Shown: positions 43,430 to 53,402, numbered from the stretch's first letter. The stretch is DNA of 64,000 bases from Roseiarcus sp963732155 (GCA_963732155.1 CAVSYB010000007.1:124001-188000); one strand, 5' to 3'. The notes: a model not told the origin generated them from the letters alone. Program-made: numbers and translations.

Positions 43430-44836
43430 ATGGCGAAAGCGAAATCCCTGTTCGTGTGCCAGAACTGCGGCGCCGTGGCGCAGCGCTGGCAGGGCAAGTG
43501 CGAAGCGTGCGGCGAGTGGAACACCATTGTCGAGGAGGCGGTCGCGGCGGGCGTCGCCGGCGCGCGCAACCGCGGCGGCGGGCGCGCCTTCCCGCTGGAG
43601 GACCTCGCCGGCGCCTCGGCGCCGGAGAGCCGCGTCGTCACCGGCCTCGGCGAACTCGACCGGGTGACCGGCGGCGGCCTCGTCGCCGGCTCGGTGGCGC
43701 TGATCGGCGGCGAGCCGGGCATCGGCAAGTCGACGCTGCTGATCCAGGCCTGCGCCGCGCTCGCCCGCCAGGGCGGCCGCGTCGTCTATATCTCGGGTGA
43801 GGAATCGACCGCCCAGGTGCGCCTGCGCGCCGCGCGGCTCGGCCTCGCCGGCGCCGACGTGCAGCTCGCCGCGCAGACCGGCGTCGAGGACATCGTGGCG
43901 ACGCTGAACTCCGGCGACCGGCCGAAGCTGGTGGTGATCGATTCGATCCAGACCATGTGGAGCGAGGCGATCGAATCGGCGCCGGGCACCGTCGCGCAGG
44001 TGCGCGGCTCGGCGCAGGCGCTGATCCGCTTCGCCAAGGCGAGCGGCGCGGCGATCATCCTGGTCGGCCACATCACCAAGGAGGGCCTGATCGCCGGCCC
44101 GCGCGTCGTCGAGCACATGGTCGACGCGGTGATGTCGTTCGAGGGCGAGGGCGCGCACGCCTTCCGCATCCTGCGCGCCTCGAAGAACCGCTTCGGCGCG
44201 ACCGACGAGATCGGCGTGTTCGAGATGACCGGCGGCGGCCTCGCCGAGATCGCCAACCCGTCGGCGTTGTTCCTCGCCGGGCGCGACGGGGCGAGCCCGG
44301 GGGCGGCGGTGTTCGCAGGGATCGAGGGCGCGCGGCCGCTGCTCGTCGAGATCCAGGCGCTGGTCGCGCCGACGACGCTGGGGACGCCGCGCCGCGCGGT
44401 GGTGGGCTGGGATTCGAGCCGGCTGGCGATGATCCTCGCCGTGCTGGAGGCGCATGGCGGGCTGAAGCTCGGCGCCTACGACGTCTATCTCAACGTCGCC
44501 GGCGGCCTGAAGATCGCCGAGCCGGCGGCCGATCTGGCGGCGGCGGCGGCGCTCGTCTCCTCGCTGGTCGGCGTCGCGCTGCCCCATGACGCGGTCTATT
44601 TCGGCGAGATCGGCCTGTCGGGCGCGGTGCGGCCGGTCGCGCATACCGGGCTGCGGTTGAAGGAGGCGGCCAAGCTCGGCTTTTCGCGCGCCGTCGCGCC
44701 GCCGCCGGCGCAGAAGGAGGCGGGCGAGCCCGCCGGGCTGGCGCTCGACGCCGTCCCCTCGCTCGCCAGCCTCGTCGCGCAAATCGCCGCGGCCGGCGTC
44801 GCTGTGAACAAAGACCGTAACGGGATGACGCGGTGA
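43430..44836 (+). CDS. radA: DNA repair protein RadA
   Basis: A 468-residue RecA-like branch-migration helicase of homologous recombination. The zinc finger CQNCGAVAQRWQGKCEACGEW is at the N-terminus, Walker A is GGEPGIGKSTLL, the RadA-specific SKNRFGATDEIGVFEM follows, and the C-terminal Lon-protease-like domain has no catalytic Ser-Lys function. Start at ATG 43430 just before the zinc finger, without a clear Shine-Dalgarno. It begins the conserved radA-cvpA-purF order. Confidence 0.97.
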   Translation: MAKAKSLFVCQNCGAVAQRWQGKCEACGEWNTIVEEAVAAGVAGARNRGGGRAFPLEDLAGASAPESRVVTGLGELDRVTGGGLVAGSVALIGGEPGIGKSTLLIQACAALARQGGRVVYISGEESTAQVRLRAARLGLAGADVQLAAQTGVEDIVATLNSGDRPKLVVIDSIQTMWSEAIESAPGTVAQVRGSAQALIRFAKASGAAIILVGHITKEGLIAGPRVVEHMVDAVMSFEGEGAHAFRILRASKNRFGATDEIGVFEMTGGGLAEIANPSALFLAGRDGASPGAAVFAGIEGARPLLVEIQALVAPTTLGTPRRAVVGWDSSRLAMILAVLEAHGGLKLGAYDVYLNVAGGLKIAEPAADLAAAAALVSSLVGVALPHDAVYFGEIGLSGAVRPVAHTGLRLKEAAKLGFSRAVAPPPAQKEAGEPAGLALDAVPSLASLVAQIAAAGVAVNKDRNGMTR

Positions 44837-45010
44837 GCGCGCTTCGCTATAACGCGCGAGCATGCGGCGATGTGGCCGCCGTCGCCGACGGCGGCCACTT
44901 CAGGCGATGGCGCGCGGCCATTCCAGGCCTTGCGCGGCTCACGATTTGAAGGAACGGGGCGGGCCGCCAACGAGCCCGCTCAGGTGCGGACGCCAGCGAG
45001 GCCCATCAAC

Positions 45011-45718
45011 ATGCCGTCCTATCTCGACCTCGGATTGATCGTCATCATCCTGGTTTCCGCGTTGCTGTCGATGGTGCGAGGCTTTACCCGCGAGGTGCTG
45101 GCGATCGGCTCGTGGGCGGCGGCGGCGGCGGCGGCCTATTTCTTCTATCCGCTGGTCGTGCCCTACATCATCCCTTACATCCACAAGGAGCCGATCCCGC
45201 AGGTGCTCGCCGCGGCGGTGGTGTTCTTTGCGACGCTGATCGTCGTCTCCGTGCTCACCGTGCGCATTTCCGACGCGATCCTCGACAGCAAGGTCGGCGC
45301 GCTCGACCGCTCGCTCGGCTTCGTGTTCGGCGCGGTGCGCGGTTTTCTGCTCGGCGTCGTCGCCTTCGCGATCTTCAACTGGCTGGTCGCCGAGAAACAG
45401 CAGCCCGAATGGGTCAGGGACGCCAAGACGCGGCCGATCCTGCAGCAGACCGCCGAGCGCGTCGTCCAACTGCTTCCCGAGGACGCCGAACGCACGATCG
45501 AAACCTGGTGGAAGAAGACCAAGGCGACCAGCGGCGCCGGCGAGGAGCCGCCGGACGAATCGCTGTCGACGCCGCCCGCCGAGCCGGCCGCGCCGCAGCC
45601 GGCGACCCCGGCCGCGTCGGCCGGCGTGCCGCCCGCCGACAGGCAGAAGCTCGACGCGATCATCGGCAAGCCTGCGGCGCCGGCCAAGCCGGCTCCGACC
45701 GCGCCCGCCAAGCCTTGA
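45011..45718 (+). CDS. cvpA: CvpA family membrane protein
   Basis: A 235-residue inner-membrane protein with four hydrophobic segments in the first 130 residues (GLIVIILVSALLSMVRGFTR is the first) and a Pro/Ala-rich cytoplasmic or periplasmic tail. The family is needed for colicin V export in Escherichia coli and is typically next to purF, as here. The ATG at 45011 begins the family-like sequence. The stop overlaps the TTG start of purF by four bases. Confidence 0.93.
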   Translation: MPSYLDLGLIVIILVSALLSMVRGFTREVLAIGSWAAAAAAAYFFYPLVVPYIIPYIHKEPIPQVLAAAVVFFATLIVVSVLTVRISDAILDSKVGALDRSLGFVFGAVRGFLLGVVAFAIFNWLVAEKQQPEWVRDAKTRPILQQTAERVVQLLPEDAERTIETWWKKTKATSGAGEEPPDESLSTPPAEPAAPQPATPAASAGVPPADRQKLDAIIGKPAAPAKPAPTAPAKP

Positions 45719-47250
45719 CCGGCGCGCCGCCGATCCCCAAGTTGGCCGGCGGCGCTGAACCGAGCGAGGCCGCCATTTCCCGCGATTCGACCAGACCCGA
45801 CGACGATCCCGATTTCGACGGCGACCGGCTGCGCGAAGAATGCGGCGTGTTCGGGATATTCGGCCATCCCGACGCTGCGGCGGTCACCGCGCTCGGCCTG
45901 CACGCGCTGCAGCATCGCGGCCAGGAGGCGGCGGGCATCGTCGCGTTCGACGGCCGGCGCTTCCAGTCCGAACGGCGGCTGGGTCTGGTCGGCGATCATT
46001 TTTCGCACGGCGCCACCATCGAGCGGCTGCCGGGCTCCTCGGCGGTCGGCCACGTGCGCTATTCAACCACCGGCGAGACGATTCTGCGCAATGTCCAGCC
46101 GCTGTTCGCCGAGCTCGACGGGGGCGGCCTGGCGGTCGCCCACAACGGCAACCTCACCAACGGACTGACGCTGCGCCGCGAGCTGATCCGCGACGGCGCG
46201 ATCTGCCAGTCGACGACGGACACCGAGGCGATCCTCCATCTGGTCGCGCGATCGCGGCGCTCGCTCATCGTCGAGCGCTTCATCGAATCGCTGCGCCAGA
46301 TCGAGGGCGCCTATGCGCTGGTCGCGCTCACCAACAAGAAGCTGATCGGCGCGCGCGATCCGCTCGGCATCCGTCCGCTGGTGCTGGGCGAGCTGAACGG
46401 CAGTTGGATTCTCGCCTCCGAGACCTGCGCGCTCGATATTATCGGCGCCAAATTCGTCCGCGATGTCGAAAACGGCGAGGTCGTGGTGATTTCACGCGAG
46501 GGCGTGCAGAGTTTGCGGCCGTTCCCCGCCCAGCGGATGCGCCCCTGCATTTTCGAATACATCTATTTCGCGCGGCCGGATTCGATCGTCCACGGACGCT
46601 CGGTCTATGACGCGCGCAAGGCGATGGGCGCCGAACTGGCGCGCGAGGCGCCGGCCGACGCCGACGTCGTGGTGCCGGTTCCCGATTCCGGCGTCCCGGC
46701 GGCGCTCGGCTACGCGCAAGCCTGCGGCATTCCCTTCGAGCTCGGAATCATCCGCAATCATTATGTCGGGCGCACGTTCATCCAACCGACGCAGGCGATC
46801 CGCGAACTCGGCGTCCGGCTCAAGCACAACGCCAATCGCGCGGTCGTCGCGGGCAAGCGGATCGTGCTGATCGACGATTCGATCGTGCGCGGCACGACGT
46901 CGGTGAAAATCGTCCAGATGATGCGCGAGGCGGGCGCCGCGGAGGTTCATTTGCGCGTTTCATCGCCGCCGATCGCCCATCCCGACTATTACGGCATCGA
47001 CACGCCCGAGCGCGACAAGCTGCTCGCCGCCCGAATGGACCTCGAAGGCATGCGCCGCTTCATGGGCGCCGACAGCCTCGCCTTTCTGTCGGTCGACGGC
47101 ATCTACCGCGCCATGGGCTACGAGCGGCGCGACAATGCGCAGCCGCAATTCACCGACCACTGTTTCACCGGCGACTACCCGACCCGGCTGACCGACCTCG
47201 TCGGCGAGTCGGCCCGGCAGCAATTGTCGCTGCTCGCGGAGGCGAGCTGA
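45715..47250 (+). CDS. purF: Amidophosphoribosyltransferase
   Basis: The first enzyme of purine synthesis, making phosphoribosylamine from PRPP and glutamine. The N-terminal Ntn-amidotransferase domain begins at Cys in EECGVFGIFGHPDAA after a propeptide of about 40 residues; the phosphoribosyltransferase domain has the PRPP loop IVLIDDSIVRGTTS. No ATG lies upstream of the catalytic Cys in this frame, and a TTG at 45715 forms TTGA with the cvpA stop, giving 511 residues. Start choice is therefore reasoned, not certain. Confidence 0.95.
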   Translation: MTGAPPIPKLAGGAEPSEAAISRDSTRPDDDPDFDGDRLREECGVFGIFGHPDAAAVTALGLHALQHRGQEAAGIVAFDGRRFQSERRLGLVGDHFSHGATIERLPGSSAVGHVRYSTTGETILRNVQPLFAELDGGGLAVAHNGNLTNGLTLRRELIRDGAICQSTTDTEAILHLVARSRRSLIVERFIESLRQIEGAYALVALTNKKLIGARDPLGIRPLVLGELNGSWILASETCALDIIGAKFVRDVENGEVVVISREGVQSLRPFPAQRMRPCIFEYIYFARPDSIVHGRSVYDARKAMGAELAREAPADADVVVPVPDSGVPAALGYAQACGIPFELGIIRNHYVGRTFIQPTQAIRELGVRLKHNANRAVVAGKRIVLIDDSIVRGTTSVKIVQMMREAGAAEVHLRVSSPPIAHPDYYGIDTPERDKLLAARMDLEGMRRFMGADSLAFLSVDGIYRAMGYERRDNAQPQFTDHCFTGDYPTRLTDLVGESARQQLSLLAEAS

Positions 47251-47573
47251 GCGGGTCGCCCGTCGGCGCTTTGTTGCGACGCAACATGAGTTGTTATGAT
47301 AAATTCGAATTCATAAGACCGAATTCAATAACTGCCTCGGCGATAGTGAGCCATCCATCCGCTCGACGGTGATACTTTTTGGTGATATTTCGATTGATTT
47401 CGGCCGATTACCGCAGATTCGTTAAATTTTCCCTGAAATAGACATGCGTAATTCGCATATCTGATCGCTGATCATGTCCCTTCTTTTCCTGGGACCGCGG
47501 GCCTATGTTGCACCGCACTGGCCGAGGCGCTGGATGAGCCCGGGCCGACGGATAACAAAGAAAGGAGAGGGCT
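47251..47573. other. AT-rich intergenic leader before the DUF1127 gene
   Basis: This 323-base stretch has no gene I can support. It contains GTTGCGACGCAAC just after purF, two GAATTC-centred palindromic spots (about 47308-47325) and ATGCGTAATTCGCAT (about 47446-47460). The low GC between 47280 and 47480 suggests a strong promoter and a long untranslated leader for the small gene that follows. Confidence 0.5.
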
Positions 47574-47732
47574 ATGACCTCGATCAAGACCATCGCGGAG
47601 AAGCTCGCCAGCTGGCGCCGCTACCGCGAAGCGGTGCGCGAACTGTCGCGCATGAGCGATCGCGAGCTCGCCGACATCGGCATTCGCCGCGGCGACATCG
47701 AATTCATCGCGCGTCAGAATATCGGCGCCTGA
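47574..47732 (+). CDS. Small DUF1127 (YjiS-like) protein
   Basis: A 52-residue protein. The block WRRYREAVRELSRMSDRELA followed by DIGIRRGDIEFIAR is the DUF1127 signature of small Arg-rich proteins that are abundant in alphaproteobacteria and have been linked to RNA binding, phosphate or stress responses. The ATG at 47574 follows AAAGGAGAGGGCT, an excellent Shine-Dalgarno. It is a stand-alone gene with its own AT-rich upstream region. Confidence 0.92.
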   Translation: MTSIKTIAEKLASWRRYREAVRELSRMSDRELADIGIRRGDIEFIARQNIGA

Positions 47733-47907
47733 TCGAACGGACGACGCGGGCGCGCGAGGCGAGCTCCTCCCTCTCGCCAAGCCGCCCGCGCATTGAGCGC
47801 CCGCCGGATCCTCCCCCGGCGGGCGCTCATTCATTTCACAGCGCGCTTGCCCCTTGCGGCGTCCGCGCGCGGTTGACGCGGCGGTCCGGCTTTGTGACAA
47901 GCGGGGC

Positions 47908-49290
47908 ATGAGAGCCGTTCATGTCATCGGCGGCGGCTTGGCGGGCTGCGAAGCGGCGTGGCAAATCGCGCGGGCCGGCGTGCCGGTCGTCTTGCACGAG
48001 ATGCGCCCGGAGCGGCGGACCGAGGCGCATCGCACGGATCGTCTCGCCGAACTGGTGTGCTCCAACTCGTTTCGCTCGGACGATTCCCTCAATAACGCGG
48101 TCGGCGTCATCCATCGCGAGATGCGGGCGATGGGTTCGCTGATCATGCGCTGCGCCGACGCGCATCAAGTGCCGGCCGGCGGCGCCCTGGCGGTCGATCG
48201 GGAGGGTTTTTCGGCGGCCGTGGAGGCGGCGATCGGCGCCGATCCCTCTATCGAGATCGACCGGCGCGAAGTGGCCGGCGCGCCGCCCGACGATTGGGAC
48301 AGCGTCATCATCGCGACCGGTCCGCTGACCTCTCCCGGCCTCGCCGCGGCCATTCGCGCGGTGACCGGGGAAGAGGCGCTGGCTTTTTTCGACGCCATCG
48401 CTCCGATCGTCCATCGCGACTCGATCGACATGTCGAAAGCCTGGCTGCAATCGCGCTACGACAAATCGGGACCGGGCGGTACGGGCGCCGACTACATCAA
48501 CTGTCCGCTCGACCGGGCTCAATATGACAGCTTCGTCGACGCCCTGTTGGCCGCCGACCGGACCGCGTTCAGAGAATTCGAGGACACGCCCTATTTCGAT
48601 GGCTGCCTGCCGATCGAAGTGATGGCCGAGCGCGGGCGCGACACGTTGCGCTTCGGCCCGATGAAGCCGGTCGGCCTGACCAACGCCCATCAGCCCACGG
48701 TCAAACCATGGGCGGTGGCGCAATTGCGGCAGGACAATGCGCTTGGCACTCTTTTCAACATGGTGGGCTTTCAGACCAAGCTCAAGTACGCGGAGCAATC
48801 GCGGGTCTTCCGCCTCATTTCGGGACTGGAGGGCGCCGAGTTCGCGCGGCTCGGCGGATTGCACCGCAACACATTCCTGAATTCGCCGCGTCTGCTCGAT
48901 CCGCTGTTGCGGCTGAAAGCGATGCCGCGTCTGCGCTTCGCCGGACAGATCACCGGCTGCGAGGGCTATGTCGAAAGCGCCGCGGTCGGCCTGATCGCCG
49001 GACGATTCGCCGCGGCGGAGCGACTGGGGCGGGCGATTTCGCGTCCCCCCGCCACGACCGCGATCGGCGCGCTGTTGAACCATATCACCGGCGGCCATCT
49101 CGAGGCGACCGGCGCCGGCCCGCGCTCGTTCCAGCCGATGAATGTGAACTTCGGCCTGTTTCCGCCGATCGAGGAACCCGCGAGCGACGGTCGGCGCCTG
49201 CGCGGCCCGGAAAAGGGCGCGGCGCGCAAACAGGCGCTTTCGGCGCGGGCGCGGGCGGATCTGCAGCGCTGGCTCGCGGAAGCGGGCTGA
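47908..49290 (+). CDS. trmFO: Methylenetetrahydrofolate--tRNA-(uracil-5)-methyltransferase TrmFO
   Basis: A 460-residue FAD- and folate-dependent enzyme that makes 5-methyluridine at position 54 of tRNA. The FAD motif VHVIGGGLAGCEAAWQ is at the N-terminus, LVCSNSFRSDD and GADYINCPLDRAQYD contain the conserved Cys residues, and GLFPPIE closes the domain. The ATG at 47908 has GCGGGGC upstream and starts the FAD fold directly. Confidence 0.97.
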   Translation: MRAVHVIGGGLAGCEAAWQIARAGVPVVLHEMRPERRTEAHRTDRLAELVCSNSFRSDDSLNNAVGVIHREMRAMGSLIMRCADAHQVPAGGALAVDREGFSAAVEAAIGADPSIEIDRREVAGAPPDDWDSVIIATGPLTSPGLAAAIRAVTGEEALAFFDAIAPIVHRDSIDMSKAWLQSRYDKSGPGGTGADYINCPLDRAQYDSFVDALLAADRTAFREFEDTPYFDGCLPIEVMAERGRDTLRFGPMKPVGLTNAHQPTVKPWAVAQLRQDNALGTLFNMVGFQTKLKYAEQSRVFRLISGLEGAEFARLGGLHRNTFLNSPRLLDPLLRLKAMPRLRFAGQITGCEGYVESAAVGLIAGRFAAAERLGRAISRPPATTAIGALLNHITGGHLEATGAGPRSFQPMNVNFGLFPPIEEPASDGRRLRGPEKGAARKQALSARARADLQRWLAEAG

Positions 49291-49449
49291 TCGCCGCGGC
49301 GCCGGCAGCGCCGCTCGAGCCGCGCGGTCCATCCTCTCGGCCCGACGCGACGACCTCGCGCCAGGCGGATGCAAGAGGGCCGCGCCTCAGGGCCCTGGTT
49401 CAACAGGAAGGCTGATTGGCGCGAAAACGGACCCCCGGCGATTGGCCCT

Positions 49450-50319
49450 TCACATCGCGCGGGCGGCGCGCCAGAGCGCCCATTGGCGACGCCATTGCGA
49501 CGCCTCGACAATTGTGTCGAACGGCGCATAGCGAGGCCGCTCCATCGCGGCAAGATACAGAGGCAGGCAGGCCAATGGCAGGAAGGCCGAAGCGATGTCG
49601 CGCGGGCCCTGGCGCGCGAGCTTGAGCGCTTCATCGAGGCGCCGGCGCGCAACGGCGCGCAATTCGGCGAGCGCCGCGCGCAGGCCCGGACTAGCGCGCC
49701 GGCCGGCGATATCGTCGCGCGAAACGTCATGGCGAGCGAGAATGTCGCCCGGCAGAAAGACCTGGCCGCGCGCGCTGGTCAGCGGCAGCGCCCGCAGCAA
49801 TCCGACCAGCGCATAGGCGACGCCGGCGTGGCCGGCGGCGTCCGCGCCGCCAAGGTCGCGCCCGCGCCCGAGAACCAGCGTCCCCAGTCGGAACAAAGCC
49901 GATGAGGTCTCGCCGCAGTAACCCTCGAAATGATTCCAGTCCGGCATCGGATCGTCGTAGAGGTCGAACGCGCGCGCCGAGAGCAGATCGTCGAATGCCT
50001 GCGGCGGCAGATTGAACCGCTCGATCGTGTCGCTCAACGCCGCGGCGACGGGATGGCCTGGGGCTTCGCCGCGCCCCGCCCCGATCAGGGCGTCCCGCCA
50101 CCATTGCAACCGCATTTCGCCCGCCAGGGGCTCGCGCACGATCTCGCGCAGGCGGCCGACCTCATACGAGAAGGCGGCGAGCGCAAAGAGAGGCGGGCGC
50201 GCAATGGACGGCGCAAACAACCCGGCGAGCCAGCGGTCGCGGTCGTGCTCGCGCGTCAACGTCTCGCAATGGGCGTAGGCTTGCGCCAAAGCGGTCGACA
50301 ATGTCGCCGCCGCGCTCAC
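49450..50319 (-). CDS. Phytoene/squalene synthase-like protein (NDUFAF6-type)
   Basis: A 289-residue all-helical protein of the squalene/phytoene synthase superfamily. The segments FSYEVGRLREIVREP and MRLQWWRDAL recall mitochondrial complex I assembly factor NDUFAF6, and the two Asp-rich prenyltransferase motifs are not intact, so true prenyl-synthase activity is doubtful. It starts with a GTG at 50319 that overlaps the stop of the Mth938-domain gene (GTGA), an arrangement conserved in alphaproteobacteria behind secF. Confidence 0.87.
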   Translation of the reverse strand: MSAAATLSTALAQAYAHCETLTREHDRDRWLAGLFAPSIARPPLFALAAFSYEVGRLREIVREPLAGEMRLQWWRDALIGAGRGEAPGHPVAAALSDTIERFNLPPQAFDDLLSARAFDLYDDPMPDWNHFEGYCGETSSALFRLGTLVLGRGRDLGGADAAGHAGVAYALVGLLRALPLTSARGQVFLPGDILARHDVSRDDIAGRRASPGLRAALAELRAVARRRLDEALKLARQGPRDIASAFLPLACLPLYLAAMERPRYAPFDTIVEASQWRRQWALWRAARAM

Positions 50320-50714
50320 GGCGCGGCGATCAGCGCCGCCGCGACGCGGCGGTTTTCGTCGAGCAGCACGTTGTAAACCCGCGCCGCCGGCCCGGTCGCC
50401 ATTCCTTCGACCCGCAAGCCCGCTTGCTTCAGTCGGGCGAGCACCAGGGGCGCCAGCGGCGCCATTTTCTCCCCCGTCCCGGCGATGAATATTTCGATCG
50501 AGCGTGGGTGTTCGATCAGTTCGGCGAACAGGGGAGCCAGCGAGTCGATCGAGATTTCGCCGGGCGCCGAGGGTGCGAAGGCGCGTATCCCGGCCGGCGT
50601 CGCGAGGATCGAGCCGACGTGCGACATGCCGGCGAAGCGGAACCCGCCGGCGCCGTAGGCCTCGATCAAATGGCGGCCCGGGACGAAGCCTTCGCTCGAC
50701 GTCGCCGCTTTCAC
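50316..50714 (-). CDS. Mth938-like domain protein (NDUFAF3-type)
   Basis: A 132-residue protein of the Mth938/DUF498 family, whose mitochondrial member NDUFAF3 helps assemble respiratory complex I. GFRFAGMSHVGSILATPAGI and TGPAARVYNVLLDENRRVAAALI are its hallmarks. A GTG at 50714 overlaps the secF stop (GTGA) and was chosen over longer frames inside secF. Together with the downstream NDUFAF6-like gene it suggests an assembly function. Confidence 0.88.
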   Translation of the reverse strand: MKAATSSEGFVPGRHLIEAYGAGGFRFAGMSHVGSILATPAGIRAFAPSAPGEISIDSLAPLFAELIEHPRSIEIFIAGTGEKMAPLAPLVLARLKQAGLRVEGMATGPAARVYNVLLDENRRVAAALIAAP

Positions 50715-51667
50715 CCCTTCGCCTTCGAGGCCGGGACGCCCTGCTCTTCGGACGCCCCCTGCCGGTCGAAAGCGTCGGCTCTGACGCCAAGATAGATCAG
50801 CATCGGCGAACAGATGAAGATCGAGGAATAGGTGGCGACGAAAATCCCCCAGATCATTGCGGCCGAGAACGAACGGATGACATGGCCGCCGAGAAAAAAC
50901 AGCGCGAGCAGCGCGAGAAAAACCGTCGTCGCGGTCATGATCGTGCGCGGCAGCACGGCGTTGACCGACATATCGACGATCTCGGCGGTCGACAGGCGCT
51001 TGTATTTGCGCATGACTTCGCGAATGCGGTCGAGCACGACGACCGTCTCGTTCAGCGAATAGCCGACAATCGTCAGGATCGCCGCGATCGACGTCGTATT
51101 GAATTCGAGTTGGGTCACGCAGAAGAATCCGACCGTCAGCAGCAGGTCGTGCATCGTGCCGATGATGGCGCCGACGGCGAACTGCCACTCGAAGCGAAAC
51201 CACAGGTATGTCAGCACCGCCAGGATGGAGACGACGATGCCGAGCGTGCCCTTTTGCTCCAGTTCGCCCGACACGCGCGGCCCCACGGCGTCGACGCTGC
51301 GGAATTCGTAATTCTCGGCGAAGGCCTGACGCAGCTTGCCGACCGCGTTCTGCTGCGCCGCTTCGCCGCCGGGCTGCAGGCCGACCCGCAGCACGGCGTC
51401 CGTCTCTCCGCCGGACCGCTGCACCTCCACGGCGCCGAGGCCGAGCGACTCGGCTGTCGCGCGCAGGCTGGCGATGTCAGCGACGCCGGCCTTGGCGCGC
51501 AGCTCGACCTGCGTGCCGCCTTCAAAATCGATGCCGAAATTCATGCCGACGAAGAAGAACAGCACCACGGAGATGATCGACATCGTCGCGGAGAACGGAT
51601 AGCTCACGCGCCGGAAGCGCATGAAGCCGAATTTCGTGTTCTCGGGCGCGAGGCGCAGCAGTTTCAT
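50711..51667 (-). CDS. secF: Protein translocase subunit SecF
   Basis: A 318-residue inner-membrane protein that works with SecD to drive late steps of Sec-dependent export using the proton gradient. It has six membrane segments, FGIDFEGGTQVELRA in the periplasmic part, and GYSLNETVVVLDRIREVMRK as the SecF signature. ATG at 51667. It follows secD after 148 bases in which I see no other gene. Confidence 0.96.
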   Translation of the reverse strand: MKLLRLAPENTKFGFMRFRRVSYPFSATMSIISVVLFFFVGMNFGIDFEGGTQVELRAKAGVADIASLRATAESLGLGAVEVQRSGGETDAVLRVGLQPGGEAAQQNAVGKLRQAFAENYEFRSVDAVGPRVSGELEQKGTLGIVVSILAVLTYLWFRFEWQFAVGAIIGTMHDLLLTVGFFCVTQLEFNTTSIAAILTIVGYSLNETVVVLDRIREVMRKYKRLSTAEIVDMSVNAVLPRTIMTATTVFLALLALFFLGGHVIRSFSAAMIWGIFVATYSSIFICSPMLIYLGVRADAFDRQGASEEQGVPASKAKG

Positions 51668-51815
51668 CGGATCGGCTCCATCGCGCCGGACGCGCCCGAA
51701 ACGCGCCGCCCGGTCGCCCTTGCCGGCGCGAGCCGCGAGCCGATCGACCACGCGCGGCGCCAGTCAGTTCCGGGCCCCGCTCGGAATGGGCGGGCGTCAG
51801 GCGGCGGCCGGCACG

Positions 51816-53402
51816 TCATATCGGCAGCCTCGTCGGGCGCTTCTGGCGATACCACAGCGCGATCATCATGCGCGTCATGGTCACCGCCGTCACGACCGAA
51901 GTGAGAATGCCAAGACCGAGCGAAACCGCAAAACCGCGCACCGGGCCCGAGCCGAAGAGGTAGAGGATCACCGCGGCGACGAACATCGTGACGTTCGAAT
52001 CGATGATCGTCGCGAAGGCGCGCTTGAAGCCGGCGTCCAGCGCCGAAATGATCGATCGGCCCAGATGCGCCTCTTCGCGGATGCGCTCGTAAATCAGCAC
52101 GTTGGAATCGACCGCCATTCCGATCGTGAAAACGACGCCGGCGATGCCAGGCAGCGTCAGCGTCGCGCCCAGCAGGGCCATCGAAGCGAAAATGAACAGG
52201 ATATGCACCGCCAACGCGATGTCGGCGAACACGCCGAAGATTCCATAGGTCGCCAGCATGTAGCAAACGACCAGGACGCCGCCGACGAACGCCGCGCGCT
52301 TGCCTGCATCGATCGAATCCTGACCGAGGCCGGGGCCGACCGTGCGCTCCTCGACGATCGTCAGCTTCGCCGGCAGCGCGCCGGCGCGCAACAGAACGGA
52401 CAGGTTGTCCGCCTCCTGTACGGTGAAGTTGCCGGTGATCTGACCGCGGCCGCCGGTGATCGGTCCGAGAATGCGCGGCGCCGAAATGACCTTGCCGTCC
52501 AGGACGATGGCGAACAGGCGCCCGACATTCTCCGACGTCACCTGTCCGAAGCGCTGGCCGCCGCGAAGATTGAAGGTGAAATTGACGTCCGGCTGGTTAT
52601 TCTGATCGAAGCCGGTTTGCGCGTCGGTCAAGTCCTCGCCCGCCACCATGACGCGCTTTTGCACGAGGATCTGGCCGCCCTGCTGTTGCGGCAGATTGTC
52701 GACCTCGCTCGGCGGATCGCCGGGATCGGCCACGAGGCGGAACTCGAGCTTGGCGGTCGTGCCGAGCAGCTCCTTCAGTCTTGTGGTGTCCTGCAAGCCG
52801 GGCACTTCGACGAGGACGCGGTCGGCGCCTTGCTGCTGGATGTTCGGCTCGGTGGTGCCGAGGGCGTCGACGCGCCGGCGCAGGACCTCGATCGACTGCG
52901 CGACCGCGCGGCGAATCTTGTCGTTGATCGCCGCATCGGTGAGGGTCAATTGGATCGCGCCCTGACCGGTATCCGCCAAGTTGAGCGTATGGCCGGAGGT
53001 TCCGATGATCGCGTTGGTGATTGGCTGGTTGAGCGTCTCGAGCAACGAAAGCGCCTTGGCGCGCTCGTCGGCGTCGGCGATGCGCACCTGCACGCCGCGC
53101 GGCTGAACGGCGATGCCGCCGCTGATCGAAATCCGCCCCTCGCGCAACTTTCCGCGAACGTCGTCGCGCAGGGCGTCGACCTGGGCGAGCGTCAACGAGG
53201 GACTGTCGACCTCCAGCAGGACATGGGCGCCGCCTTGCAGATCGAGGCCGAGCACGATCGCGCGAATCGGCAGAAAGCCAGGCAGCGACTTTTGCAGCCG
53301 GCCAAGCGTCTGCGAGTCCAGAAAGCTCGGCGCGAGCAGCAGCATCGCTACGAACGTGACCGCCAGAATGGAGACGACCTTCCAGGGAGCCAGACGAAGC
53401 AT
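51816..53402 (-). CDS. secD: Protein translocase subunit SecD
   Basis: A 528-residue inner-membrane protein with one N-terminal membrane segment (VVSILAVTFVAMLLLAPSFL), a large periplasmic domain beginning GLDLQGGAHVLLEVD, and five C-terminal segments that include GMAVDSNVLIYERIREE with the conserved Asp used in proton coupling. It lies between yajC and secF as in most bacteria. Confidence 0.97.
   Translation of the reverse strand: MLRLAPWKVVSILAVTFVAMLLLAPSFLDSQTLGRLQKSLPGFLPIRAIVLGLDLQGGAHVLLEVDSPSLTLAQVDALRDDVRGKLREGRISISGGIAVQPRGVQVRIADADERAKALSLLETLNQPITNAIIGTSGHTLNLADTGQGAIQLTLTDAAINDKIRRAVAQSIEVLRRRVDALGTTEPNIQQQGADRVLVEVPGLQDTTRLKELLGTTAKLEFRLVADPGDPPSEVDNLPQQQGGQILVQKRVMVAGEDLTDAQTGFDQNNQPDVNFTFNLRGGQRFGQVTSENVGRLFAIVLDGKVISAPRILGPITGGRGQITGNFTVQEADNLSVLLRAGALPAKLTIVEERTVGPGLGQDSIDAGKRAAFVGGVLVVCYMLATYGIFGVFADIALAVHILFIFASMALLGATLTLPGIAGVVFTIGMAVDSNVLIYERIREEAHLGRSIISALDAGFKRAFATIIDSNVTMFVAAVILYLFGSGPVRGFAVSLGLGILTSVVTAVTMTRMMIALWYRQKRPTRLPI

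Noticed and set aside
49450..50319. A working squalene or phytoene synthase for hopanoid or carotenoid synthesis
   Set aside because: The Asp-rich motifs are not intact, and the context with secF and the Mth938 gene points to an NDUFAF6-like assembly role.
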